Origin: Deltaproteobacteria bacterium
Lineage (GTDB): Bacteria > Myxococcota_C > UBA6777
Assembly (NCBI GenBank): GCA_006226375.1
Contig: SBHC01000042.1
Span: 62,001 to 126,000, forward strand
Length of the DNA: 64,000 nt
Direction of reading: 5' to 3'
Under the pieces are notes generated by a model. The model was not told where the DNA came from and did not search any database. It saw only the letters and a list, made by a program, of their open reading frames with translations. Shown here piece by piece: positions 36,923 to 44,939 of this stretch. Position 1 is the first letter of the stretch. The number at the start of each line of letters is the position of its first letter. A program made the translations under genes and the position numbers.

Positions 36923-37798
36923 TTATTGGAGGGGGTATTGGGTTTTGAAGTAGTCTTTGCCTGAGGAGTGACAGCCGGTGCAGGTTCCTACACCGGTTCC
37001 GTTGGCGACAACATTGGAGCCAATGATCTCGTACCAGTACCAGGTACTTCCACCAGAGCCGCTGCTGACCTTCACCATGACAGCATAGCCGTTAATGCTA
37101 CCGCCAGAGTACAGCTCTTTGACAGTCGCAGAACCTACAGTGTGCGTGCTGTTTCCATTCTTCAGCGACGAATCCAGAACGTTGTTGATGAACACAAGAA
37201 CGGAGCCATGAATACCACCACCATGAACCTTGGACTCTTTGGGCCAGCTCTTGTAGTTGCCTGCTTGGAGCCACTTCAAAAGGTCCGTTCCGTTGGTGGG
37301 GATGGTTCCGCTGGAGCCTTCGGGCATCGCTTCGGGACCGGGTTCGGGAGTGGGCTCGGGGCCAGCTTCAGGACCTGTGGGCTCTGGACCAGGCTCGGGA
37401 CCTACTTCTGGGCCAGTGGGTTCGGGGCCAGCTTCGGGGGTTTGCTCGGGTCCAGGTGCTTCGGGTCCCGCCTCAGGTGTTTGTTCCGGGCCAGGTGCTT
37501 CGGGGCCAGGCGCTTCCGGTCCAGGCGCTTCCGGTCCAGGCGCTTCCGGTCCAGGCGCTTCCGGTCCAGGTGCTTCCGGTCCATTGGGCTCAGGGCCTGT
37601 CGTTGCCTCGGCTCCAGGTTCTGTTCCCGTTGTCGTTTCGGTTGCTGCTTCGCCCGTGGTCGCTTCGGCTCCGGGTTCGGTCGCGGCCGTCTCTGCTGCG
37701 TTTTCCGTGGTGGCTTCGTCGATGGGGGCAGGGGAACAACCCTGCGATAACCCAAAAAGACTGAGAGCCAATACACTTACCCATACAAAATGCTTCAT
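36923..37798 (-). CDS. Cytochrome-P460-like haem c lipoprotein with Gly-Pro-Glu repeats
   Basis: ATG 37798, after a strong GGGAGGA site, gives a signal with lipobox LSQGC near residue 20. A Thr/Glu/Ala region and about 90 residues of repeats built on GPEAP and GPEPT form a long extended spacer. The C-terminal domain of about 110 residues ends with a haem-binding CTGCH (GTCTGCHSSGKDYF) and contains WPKESKVHGG and WYWYEIIG, which together resemble cytochrome P460/c-prime-beta proteins. A surface-tethered haem protein is likely; its redox role is unknown. A good promoter lies about 90 bases upstream. Confidence 0.85.
   Translation of the reverse strand: MKHFVWVSVLALSLFGLSQGCSPAPIDEATTENAAETAATEPGAEATTGEAATETTTGTEPGAEATTGPEPNGPEAPGPEAPGPEAPGPEAPGPEAPGPEAPGPEQTPEAGPEAPGPEQTPEAGPEPTGPEVGPEPGPEPTGPEAGPEPTPEPGPEAMPEGSSGTIPTNGTDLLKWLQAGNYKSWPKESKVHGGGIHGSVLVFINNVLDSSLKNGNSTHTVGSATVKELYSGGSINGYAVMVKVSSGSGGSTWYWYEIIGSNVVANGTGVGTCTGCHSSGKDYFKTQYPLQ
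37486..37575 (-). repeat. Six tandem 15-base repeats
   Basis: Six 15-base units of the type CCGGTCCAGGCGCTT (plus strand) encode Gly-Pro-Glu-Ala-Pro units in the haem lipoprotein. Three central units are identical. Such repeats can expand or contract by slippage without changing frame. Confidence 0.9.
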
Positions 37799-37887
37799 AC
37801 TGCAATCCTCCCTATTAAAAGATATACCTGTACAACGATGCTTGTGTTTCATCTCTTCCCAACACATACGGTGAAGAAGGGAGAAGG

Positions 37888-37916
37888 GTTACACGATTTT
37901 TTGTTGTACTTGTCAA
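37888..37916 (-). promoter_or_regulatory. Sigma-70-like promoter of the haem lipoprotein gene
   Basis: On the minus strand a perfect TTGACA, a 17-base spacer and TGTAAC lie about 90 bases upstream of the start at 37798. This is one of the best promoter matches in the window, judged by eye. Confidence 0.6.
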
Positions 37917-37949
37917 GGGGTTAGATACAGGAAGGGAGAGGAGAGGTTC

Positions 37950-38702
37950 TTATTTGGCCGGTTTGTGCGATTGAAGCTGGATCTCGAAGGACCCAAAAAT
38001 GGAAACACGGACAGCCATGTTCATCATCCAACCTTGGGGAACAAAGTACATGGTTGCGCTTCCTTTTGGCCCCTTTGCACGGACTTCGGTCAGCTTGATG
38101 GTCTTGGTTCCCACCTTTTTCTTGGTGTAGCGACGAAAGTGTAGCTTTTGTTTCACGACCTTGAGCTTGTCCAGTTGAAGAAGGCGTCGCGTGACTCGCT
38201 TGCCCTTGGGCTTCATGGGGAGCCTTGGGTCAGCGGTCGTTGCATCGTAGTCGCTGTCGGCAAACACTTTGGTCTTGGTTTTCTTGCCACGTGTCACCGA
38301 GACTTTGAGGCCTTTGGCTGTGCGGGCAACCTTGACGCTGTAAGGTTTGTTTTGCTGAACGCCTGAAATATCGGCAGAGATCAGCTTGCCCTTCTTGTGG
38401 ACGGTTGTGGAGTCCAAGGAACCCTTCACTGTTCGGAAGAATACGCGGATCTTGGACTTGCTTTTGGAGCGAACAACCAAGGTTCCATCTGGCGACGTCG
38501 TCTCCTTGCGAGTCATCTGACCGACCTTGCTTCCACGAAACAACATGTTGTAGGTCCAGCGCTCGACTTTGGGCTTGGCGGCCTTCTCTCGTTTGGCTGG
38601 AGCGGTTGTCTTGGGGGCGCGGGGTTTGGGTGCTTCTGCAAAACTACCAGTTGTCCACACAGCAACGCATAACAAAGAACCAAGTACGGTCAGGTGTTTC
38701 AT
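37950..38702 (-). CDS. Secreted basic protein of unknown function
   Basis: ATG 38702, after GGAGAAGAG, starts a signal peptide (MKHLTVLGSLLCVAVWTTGSFA). The mature protein of about 230 residues is very Lys/Arg-rich and apparently beta-rich, with a repeated pattern of short strands (WTYNMLFRGSKVG, TTVHKKGKLISADIS). It resembles periplasmic or outer-membrane beta proteins of the LolA/DUF3108 kind in outline, but I cannot assign it. Function unknown. Confidence 0.7.
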   Translation of the reverse strand: MKHLTVLGSLLCVAVWTTGSFAEAPKPRAPKTTAPAKREKAAKPKVERWTYNMLFRGSKVGQMTRKETTSPDGTLVVRSKSKSKIRVFFRTVKGSLDSTTVHKKGKLISADISGVQQNKPYSVKVARTAKGLKVSVTRGKKTKTKVFADSDYDATTADPRLPMKPKGKRVTRRLLQLDKLKVVKQKLHFRRYTKKKVGTKTIKLTEVRAKGPKGSATMYFVPQGWMMNMAVRVSIFGSFEIQLQSHKPAK

Positions 38703-38848
38703 CTCTCTTCTCCACGATGAGGCCAAGTGCATACGACTCAACCAAAAAAGTACGGGCTGCTACACAGGGAAAGCGTTCTAAGGGTCAAGATAGTAACAAA
38801 CTGTTGCAAAATTGTAGAAGAGGTTGTGAAAAGAAAAGCTTCGATGAT

Positions 38849-39883
38849 TTAGGGAAGCTTGTAATGGAAGACCTCTTCGTTGGTGAATCGTTCAATTCTT
38901 TCATTGTGATGGAGCCATTCCAACAGCGCGATGGTGTCACTCATGACAAGCAACAAAGCGTCTTCTGTGATGCTTTTGTTGTACATGTGGATGGCCATCT
39001 CATACGCGCTCATGGGTCCGCTGTCTTCGAGAGTATTCTCCATCAAGTCGCAGCGCTTGGACTGTCGCTTTAAAGCATGACGAATGGTCTTCTGGTGATT
39101 GGAGAACGAGACGCCGTGACCTGGAATGACCCACTCCGCAGGGGTTTCTTCGAGGAGCCTAAGAGAGTCTTGGAAGCAGGCCAACCCCTGGTGCTCTTGC
39201 GAGACATCCTCTGCGGTGTAGAGAATCATGTTGAAGCGCATCTTTTGCCGGAGGGCATCTCCAGCAACCAGCATCTTGGTTTCAGGAAACCAGAACGAGG
39301 TACACCACGGAGTATGTCCCGGTGTGTGGAGCGGTATCACTTCGTAGCGACCGGCAATCTGGACCGGTTGGTTGGGCTCCAGCTTGTGGTCGATGGTAAA
39401 GGGTGACGACACCTTGTGATAGGTGCTTGCTGCGCTAAGGATGCCTCCCAAAATGTCGGGTGGTCCGCCGTGTTGCTGAACATGGTCGTGGAAGGCTTGG
39501 CGATCGGTGTGCCAGAACGAAAGGTAGTCATCAAACCGGTAGGCACCCAGCGCCAAGGAATAGGTTTGAGCGCCTGAACGCTCGATGATTGCGCCCGTGA
39601 GACCGAAGTGATCAATGTGAGGGTGGGTCAGCCAAATCTCTTCGATGGATTCCAACGAGAGGTTGTAGGGCTTAAGCGCCTCTTCCAATTGTTCCAGGTT
39701 GTTGCTGCAGTGAAGCGCGGTGTCGATCAAGGCTGGCTTGGGACCCAAGACAAGGGTGATGTTTACGGGACCCACGTTAAGTCCGGTCTCCATCGGGATG
39801 CGGACAAGTCCACCTTGGGCAAGTCTTTCTTGTTCCTCTGGGGAAGGTTGCAAGTCTTGCGCTGTCACTGTGGGGCGAAACAT
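38849..39883 (-). CDS. Metallo-beta-lactamase-fold hydrolase
   Basis: The motif HPHIDHFG (HxHxDH, residues 87-92) is complete, with the later metal ligands in HTPGHTPWC and GDALRQ. The 344 residues include a C-terminal helical extension, as in LACTB2/glyoxalase-II-like enzymes that cleave thioesters or lactones. It is the last gene of the beta-branching operon, 55 bases after the second reductase, so release of an acyl chain from the ACP by thioester hydrolysis is a reasonable inference. Confidence 0.9.
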   Translation of the reverse strand: MFRPTVTAQDLQPSPEEQERLAQGGLVRIPMETGLNVGPVNITLVLGPKPALIDTALHCSNNLEQLEEALKPYNLSLESIEEIWLTHPHIDHFGLTGAIIERSGAQTYSLALGAYRFDDYLSFWHTDRQAFHDHVQQHGGPPDILGGILSAASTYHKVSSPFTIDHKLEPNQPVQIAGRYEVIPLHTPGHTPWCTSFWFPETKMLVAGDALRQKMRFNMILYTAEDVSQEHQGLACFQDSLRLLEETPAEWVIPGHGVSFSNHQKTIRHALKRQSKRCDLMENTLEDSGPMSAYEMAIHMYNKSITEDALLLVMSDTIALLEWLHHNERIERFTNEEVFHYKLP

Positions 39884-39938
39884 TTGTGGGGGATCTCCTT
39901 GAGGAGAAAAGGAAGAGAAAGGGAAGAGGAAGGAAGGA

Positions 39939-40748
39939 TTACTCTACACCGTATTCTTCGCGGTGTTCGAAGAATCGCATGGTGTTGTCTTGGAACGCAA
40001 CGCCTCGGTCAAGGAGGATAACCTGTCCGGTCATCGCATCCATCAAGCCGCTGCAGAGTGCCAGCGCGGTGTTGCCCACTTCTTCGAGCGTAATCATATA
40101 CTCATCGCCGTACCACTTGCGTAGGAACGGTTCAAAGTCTTCGCCGAAGGTGGCGCGCAGAGAGTCCGTAGAAATCGGGCGGGAGCGCAGGATATTAATC
40201 CGGCTGTTTTCTACAAACAGGTGCTTGGCCATGTATTTGCAGAAGGTCTCCATCACCGCTTTGGACGCTGCGACGAAGTCATAACCGGGATAGTAACGCT
40301 CGGGTCCATCGCAAGATGTGCCGAGGATATAGCGCGGATAACTCCCAAAGACATCGTGTATCTGTTGGGTGTAGCCAATCATCGGCCACGCGCTGTACTC
40401 AAGGCTCTTGAGAAAGGAGCGTTTTTTGTAGGTTTCAAATCCACCGCCCACCATAGCGAAGGAGACATTGCTAACAAACACCTCGATGTGATCGTGGTTT
40501 TGTTTGATGGTCTCCAACAAAGCTACAGTGTCTTCTTTGTAGCTGGCATCGGCCTCAATGATTTGAGGTTCAGGTGCACCTGCGTCCGTGAACGTCTTGC
40601 GAACAGCGTCCATGTCGGCAGAACCCCACTTGTAGGTGAGGTAGGTTTGTGCGCCTTGCTTTCCGAAGGCCAGGGCGATGGCAAGGCCGAGGCCTTTGGT
40701 GCCACCGGTTACCAGTACGGCTTTGTTGCGAAAGTCGTTGCGAATCAT
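39939..40748 (-). CDS. FabI-type enoyl reductase-like SDR (second copy)
   Basis: NAD(P)H-binding GGTKGLG near residue 15 and the catalytic pair Tyr156 and Lys163 (YDFVAASK, a Y-x6-K spacing) place it with FabI/FabL-type enoyl-ACP reductases, not with Y-x3-K ketoreductases. It is 2 bases from the ACP gene. It resembles the SDR at 41075-41878, especially around YxFVAASKAVMETF, so the two are paralogues. Likely role: reducing an alpha-beta double bond of an ACP-bound intermediate. Confidence 0.85.
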   Translation of the reverse strand: MIRNDFRNKAVLVTGGTKGLGLAIALAFGKQGAQTYLTYKWGSADMDAVRKTFTDAGAPEPQIIEADASYKEDTVALLETIKQNHDHIEVFVSNVSFAMVGGGFETYKKRSFLKSLEYSAWPMIGYTQQIHDVFGSYPRYILGTSCDGPERYYPGYDFVAASKAVMETFCKYMAKHLFVENSRINILRSRPISTDSLRATFGEDFEPFLRKWYGDEYMITLEEVGNTALALCSGLMDAMTGQVILLDRGVAFQDNTMRFFEHREEYGVE

Positions 40749-40750
40749 AA

Positions 40751-41014
40751 TTACGCTTCAGCTTCCTTCTTGGTCATCACGTCGTGAAGCATGTCGACCA
40801 GCTCATCGATGTTTTGAAGCTTGGCAAGCTCGGAGCGGGGTACCTTGACCTTCAGCTCACGCATGCTGCAGGAGACCACTTCGACGATGTCAAGGCTGTT
40901 CGCGCCCATGTCTTTCATCGACTTCGCAGGGTCAATCTCTTCTTCTTCGATGTCCTCCAGGATATCGATGAGGTGTTTCTTTACAACGGACAAGATGTGT
41001 TCTTTCGAAGCCAT
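40751..41014 (-). CDS. Acyl carrier protein
   Basis: An 87-residue acidic four-helix protein with the phosphopantetheine attachment site GANSLDIVE (Ser40). It lies between two FabI-type reductase genes, 60 bases after one and 2 bases before the other. As the only carrier protein in the operon, it may carry the growing chain, the acetyl donor for beta-branching, or both. No phosphopantetheinyl transferase is encoded in the window. Confidence 0.94.
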   Translation of the reverse strand: MASKEHILSVVKKHLIDILEDIEEEEIDPAKSMKDMGANSLDIVEVVSCSMRELKVKVPRSELAKLQNIDELVDMLHDVMTKKEAEA

Positions 41015-41074
41015 CGTTTCAGTCTCCTAGTTGGTTGTGCTTGTAGGTACGCGTTCCTCAATGGACGCTAAAGG

Positions 41075-41878
41075 TTACAGTCCGAGATTTTCTCGATTTT
41101 CCAGCAAACGCATCAGGGTGTCGGCGAATGCAATGCCTTTGTCGACCATAATGACTTGGCCGGACATTGCATCCATCAAACCGCTGCACATTGCGAGCAC
41201 AGCGTCACCGATTTCTTCTGCGTGCATAAAGTACTCTTCGCCCGCATACTTTCCGACAAAGTCGGTGTAGGCGTCGCCAAAGATTTCATAGACCGCGTCG
41301 GTCAAGACGTTGCGGGTGCGAATCACATTGACGTTCACACCTTCGGGGCCAAGATGTTTGGCCATGTACCGGCAGAACGTCTCCATCACTGCTTTGGAAG
41401 CCGCAACAAACTCGTAGTTCACGAAGTAGTTGTCGGGGCCATCGCTCGATACGCCGATGACGTAGCGGGGATACTTGCCGAACTTCTTCTTGATCTCTTG
41501 GGTGTAAGCGACCATGGGCCAGGAGCTATACTCCAGGCTCTTGAGCAGGGAGCGTTTGCGGTAGCTCTCGACACCACGGGCGGGTTGAACGATACAGACG
41601 TTGCTGACGAACACTTCCACGCTGTCGTGGTCTTGGGCCACGATCTCAAGGAGGGCTCGGGTCTCTTCGTCTTCTTTGACGTCCGCTTCCACGATGGTTG
41701 GGGTGGTCGCGCCCATCTCTTCAAAGGACTTCAGAATATCGGACTCCAGGGCCGAGCCCCATTTGTGAGTCAGATAGACATGAGCGCCTTCTTTCGCAAA
41801 GGATTGTCCGATGGCCAGACCAATGCCCTTGGTCCCGCCCGTAATGATAACCGCTTTGCCTTTATAATCGTTCAGCAT
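41075..41878 (-). CDS. FabI-type enoyl reductase-like SDR (first copy)
   Basis: SDR with GGTKGIG (14-20) and the FabI-type pair Tyr155 and Lys162 (YEFVAASK). The 267 residues and AFG-like N-terminal fold match enoyl-ACP reductases. It follows ECH2 by one base, which in beta-branching systems is where an enoyl reductase acts to saturate the beta-methyl double bond formed by ECH2. A paralogue follows the ACP gene. Substrate preference of the pair is unknown. Confidence 0.85.
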   Translation of the reverse strand: MLNDYKGKAVIITGGTKGIGLAIGQSFAKEGAHVYLTHKWGSALESDILKSFEEMGATTPTIVEADVKEDEETRALLEIVAQDHDSVEVFVSNVCIVQPARGVESYRKRSLLKSLEYSSWPMVAYTQEIKKKFGKYPRYVIGVSSDGPDNYFVNYEFVAASKAVMETFCRYMAKHLGPEGVNVNVIRTRNVLTDAVYEIFGDAYTDFVGKYAGEEYFMHAEEIGDAVLAMCSGLMDAMSGQVIMVDKGIAFADTLMRLLENRENLGL

Positions 41879-41879
41879 T

Positions 41880-42653
41880 CTAGCTTTCCCTCGACTGCGA
41901 TGGAGCGTAGTTCTCGCGAATCAGCGAGAGCGTCTCTTCGCGCGTAAAACAGATTTGGTGCATGGCTGCTTCGTTGGTCCTTGCGTCTTCAAACGCCATC
42001 CGCTTTTTCATGGATAGGTGTTGTTTGAGCAGGTGGAGAGCAAACCGAGGTTTCTCCGCGATACGTCCAGCCACTTGGGTGGCCTTGCGCCAGACCTTCT
42101 CGCGAGGCAGGACATAGTTGATCTTGGAGCGGTTTTCGAAGTGGGAGCCTCGGAAGAATTGACCTCCGTACATCATCTCTGCAGCGATGAATTCTCCTAC
42201 CGCTTCTTGCAGCAAACGAGTGGTGCCCATTCCTGGGGTAAAGCCCATGTTCATGAAGCTACAGCCATAACGGCTCTCGCGAGCGCACAGGACAATATCA
42301 CAGCACAATGCCAGGGTCAAACCTCCCCCTACGGCGTGTCCTTCCATCGCTGCGATCGTGGGAATCGGTAGATCCAACACCGCCCGAGATAGCATGATAT
42401 CGGTGGGCAACACCCGACCTTCAGCCAGCTCGATCAACATCTCTTGATCACCGCCAGCGCAGAACACTTCCGGCAATCCGCGAAGTACACAGACCTTGGC
42501 TTTTTCGTCTTCGCTCAGTTCGTGCAAGACTTCGTACAAGCGCTCAATGAACTTGTAGCCCAAAGCGTTGTTGCCTTGGGTGTCTTTCATGTGGAGAGTG
42601 ACGACACCTTCTTCGTCGCGCTCCAGGGAAATCAGATCTTGGGAAGATGTCAT
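41880..42653 (-). CDS. ECH2: PksI-type decarboxylase of a beta-branching cassette
   Basis: Crotonase-fold enzyme with the oxyanion-hole motifs FCAGGDQ (64-70) and GHAVGGG (105-111), and SFMNMGFTPGMGTT (about 132-145), the segment characteristic of PksI/CurF-ECH2 enzymes. In known pathways ECH2 decarboxylates an ACP-bound 3-methylglutaconyl group to a 3-methylcrotonyl-type group. Start and previous stop overlap by 4 bases with ECH1, as expected for successive steps. The absence of hydratase-type catalytic residues was not tested by alignment. Confidence 0.85.
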   Translation of the reverse strand: MTSSQDLISLERDEEGVVTLHMKDTQGNNALGYKFIERLYEVLHELSEDEKAKVCVLRGLPEVFCAGGDQEMLIELAEGRVLPTDIMLSRAVLDLPIPTIAAMEGHAVGGGLTLALCCDIVLCARESRYGCSFMNMGFTPGMGTTRLLQEAVGEFIAAEMMYGGQFFRGSHFENRSKINYVLPREKVWRKATQVAGRIAEKPRFALHLLKQHLSMKKRMAFEDARTNEAAMHQICFTREETLSLIRENYAPSQSRES

Positions 42654-43447
42654 GTTGTCGGTCCTTTGGGCCGGAATCGTGCAAACCAGGGGAGCGGCTC
42701 ACCGGCGAGAAAGAGCTGCAATCCTTCGATGGTCTCTGGTTGTGTCATGCAAGTGGCGGTGTATTCCGCACCTTTTGACAAGCCCGTTTCGAGGGTATTT
42801 GCAGCCGTCTCCAGGGTTAACTGTTTGAGGTCTGCAGCGGCGCGAGGGTGCGCGCGAAGAAGCTGTCGAAGCTCACGCCGCAACATCTTGTACAAAGCAT
42901 CGGTGTCTTCGGCAAGCTCGTCGACCAGTCCGATGGCTTGGGCTTGTGCGGCTGGAAGGCTTAGGCCACCAAGTATCCATCGTTTGGCTTTCTGTACTGG
43001 CATCCTCTCAGCGAGAAAGGGGAGCACCATGGCAGGAAGCAAACCCAGGTTGATCTCAGGGAGACCAAACGCTGAACGTTCGGAGGCCAGGACGATATCG
43101 CAAGCGGCTACGATGCCAATGCCGCCGGCTCGAACGACGCCGTCTACACAGGCTACGACAACCTGCTTGGACTTACGAAGAGCGAGCAAGAACTCTGCAA
43201 AGTTGTATACGCCTGCTTGCATGGTCTCTGGAGATGTGGAGGCGAGGTCGAGATCCATGCCTTCACAAAAGACACCGTCTGTCCCTTCAAGAACAAGCAC
43301 GCGGCAAGTGGGTGTACGTTGGGCTTCTTCTACAATCTCTGTCAGAGCTTGCAGGCCGCTCGCACTTACCACTGTGCGCCCTTGCTCGTTGGGTCCCAAC
43401 TGGATCTGCCAGACGGGAGCCTCTCCTTTTTCGCAGCGTACGTCCAT
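42650..43447 (-). CDS. ECH1: PksH-type dehydratase of a beta-branching cassette
   Basis: Crotonase-fold enzyme with FCEGMD (60-65), the signature typical of PksH/TaX-type ECH1, a Gly-rich oxyanion loop RAGGIGIVAACD (about 107-118), and FGLPEINLGLLP with a catalytic-type Glu131. In known systems ECH1 dehydrates an HMG-ACP-type intermediate. It lies between HMGS and ECH2 in the order the steps occur. Length 265 fits one domain. Confidence 0.85.
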   Translation of the reverse strand: MDVRCEKGEAPVWQIQLGPNEQGRTVVSASGLQALTEIVEEAQRTPTCRVLVLEGTDGVFCEGMDLDLASTSPETMQAGVYNFAEFLLALRKSKQVVVACVDGVVRAGGIGIVAACDIVLASERSAFGLPEINLGLLPAMVLPFLAERMPVQKAKRWILGGLSLPAAQAQAIGLVDELAEDTDALYKMLRRELRQLLRAHPRAAADLKQLTLETAANTLETGLSKGAEYTATCMTQPETIEGLQLFLAGEPLPWFARFRPKGPTT

Positions 43448-43513
43448 TCCGGTGCTCTAGTGTCCTAACTGCCAAACCAATCTAAGGAACGATAGCTTCT
43501 TTGAGTAGCTATC

Positions 43514-44761
43514 TTAGCTCCAGTCGTAGTTACGGAAGAAGCCATCCAGGTTCTTGAGGACCAAGAGGTTCTTGCCTTCGTACTGGTTCTTGTAGAGGTT
43601 GTTGATACCATCGGTGGGTGGAACGTAGGTTCCGACGTCAATGTAGCCCGTTCGCTCGTTCTCGATGGCTTCGTATTCTGCCACAGAGATCTTTTGACGG
43701 TTGTCCAGGAGTCCTCCGAGGTTGGCTTGTGCGACAACGTCCTTGGCTTCGGGACAGAGATGAACCCGGTAGAACTCGGAGCACGAGCCCGAACCGTAGG
43801 AGAAGATGCTGAGGTGGTCGCCTGCTTCCAAGTCCGGATTGTTGTCAACCATACCCATCAACGCGAGGAAGGTTGAAGCTGAATAGGTGCCACCAAACCG
43901 GGAGTTGTGAGACAACCCTGGCAACACTTTCGCGTCAAAGTTGGCTTGCGCTTCTTTCTTTTTTACGGGGCGAGTGCGGCGAAGAAGGGTGCGGTGAGCC
44001 CGGAACACCATGCCTCCAAAAGGCACGTGGTACAGGTGCGCTTTGAAGTCGGTGTTCATGTCGGTGTCACCGGCTTTCGCGAGAAAGTGGTCGTAGGCGC
44101 CTTCGAGCGCTTCCAAGTAGCAGTACACGCTGTTTTCGGTGTTGCCTGCTTCGATCTTGGAGGTGGGGCGGAAGGTATCGCCGACTTCTTTGGTCCAGTA
44201 GCCGTTGGTTTCGAGCTCAAACTCAATGACCTTGGGCTTGTTGCTGATCAACAACGCGACAGCGCCGGTCCCCATCACGAATTCCCAGGGACTGCCGAGG
44301 TGCATACGAGATTGGTCGGTTGCGATGACCAGAGCTTTGGCGTCTCCCGCGACTCCAGAAGCCACCCAGTGGACAGCGGTCATCAACGCGCTGGTTCCGC
44401 TGTAACAGGCATGCTTCGTCTCAAAGTTACGGCACGTCGGGGGAAGGTCGAGGAACCTGTGCACGAAGGTGCTGATGGGTTTTCCTTGGTCCGGAGAAGA
44501 TTCCGTGCCCACCAAGAGAAACTCGATGGACTGGCGGTCTTCTTCGCTCAGCATCGGCTTGGCTGCGTTTACTGCGATGGTTACGGGGTCTTCCCAGCAT
44601 GGGTTCACGCTTCGCTCTTTGACCAACAGGGTCTCCAACACATAGGAGTGCTCACGGTCACGAGCATCCGCCAGTTCGGTCATGTCGAGCGCGGTTTGAC
44701 CCGGATACGCCCAAATCTTTTCAATGCCTACACGTTGTCTTGTTGCGAGCGTTACACTCAT
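43514..44761 (-). CDS. HMG-CoA-synthase-like enzyme of a beta-branching cassette (PksG type)
   Basis: The 415 residues show the HMGS catalytic triad: GTESS (Glu87), FETKHACYSGTSALM (Cys119) and LYHVPFGGM (His245), with GYGSGSC-like FSYGSGSCSEF near the C terminus. The KHACYSGT form is typical of PksG/CurD enzymes that add an acetyl-derived carbon to the beta-keto group of a carrier-bound chain, not of mevalonate-pathway HMGS alone. GAGGGGAA precedes ATG 44761. It sits immediately before ECH1 and ECH2. Confidence 0.9.
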   Translation of the reverse strand: MSVTLATRQRVGIEKIWAYPGQTALDMTELADARDREHSYVLETLLVKERSVNPCWEDPVTIAVNAAKPMLSEEDRQSIEFLLVGTESSPDQGKPISTFVHRFLDLPPTCRNFETKHACYSGTSALMTAVHWVASGVAGDAKALVIATDQSRMHLGSPWEFVMGTGAVALLISNKPKVIEFELETNGYWTKEVGDTFRPTSKIEAGNTENSVYCYLEALEGAYDHFLAKAGDTDMNTDFKAHLYHVPFGGMVFRAHRTLLRRTRPVKKKEAQANFDAKVLPGLSHNSRFGGTYSASTFLALMGMVDNNPDLEAGDHLSIFSYGSGSCSEFYRVHLCPEAKDVVAQANLGGLLDNRQKISVAEYEAIENERTGYIDVGTYVPPTDGINNLYKNQYEGKNLLVLKNLDGFFRNYDWS

Positions 44762-44838
44762 TGGAAATTCCCCTCATCGCTTTGGCGACGTTGCAGGATA
44801 GAATCAGTCGTGGAGTCGGAGCCCACAAGGTTTCAGCA

Positions 44839-44860
44839 GCCAAGCATATCCAGGCTTGGC
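44839..44860. repeat. Inverted repeat between KR and HMGS genes
   Basis: Arms GCCAAGC and GCTTGGC, seven bases each, are separated by 8 bases. On the transcript this forms a hairpin within the operon leader of HMGS; it could be an operator or processing site. Confidence 0.5.
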
Positions 44861-44911
44861 GCAGTGAAACCCAAGGGCTTTGTCCGCTCCAGGTAGAGAA
44901 AATAGGGTTGG

Positions 44912-44927
44912 GAGAGCCGAAGCTCCC
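44912..44927 (-). terminator. UUCG hairpin between KR and HMGS genes, possible attenuator
   Basis: On the minus strand GGGAGC-TTCG-GCTCTC can form a 6-pair stem (one G-U) with a UUCG tetraloop just after the ketoreductase stop. The U-rich tract starts about 9 bases later, so this is not a canonical terminator. Confidence 0.4.
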
Positions 44928-44939
44928 GTTTGTTTTGGA

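Noticed and set aside
37486-37575. Tandem 15-base units as a CRISPR array
   Set aside because: Units are contiguous, in frame and without spacers; they encode a Gly-Pro-Glu-Ala-Pro repeat.
41156-41947. Plus-strand open frame of 263 codons opposite the reductase at 41075
   Set aside because: No recognisable motif and it lies inside a well-supported SDR gene.
42444-43460. Plus-strand open frame opposite ECH1 and ECH2
   Set aside because: Ser/Arg/Pro-rich translation with no family character; both ECH genes read cleanly on the minus strand.
43514-44761. HMGS as a mevalonate-pathway enzyme
   Set aside because: Adjacent ECH1/ECH2, ACP, KS and AT, and the KHACYSGT motif, favour a beta-branching role; no other mevalonate gene is present.
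43907-44896. Plus-strand open frame opposite the HMGS gene
   Set aside because: No motif or ribosome-binding site; the HMGS catalytic triad is on the other strand.
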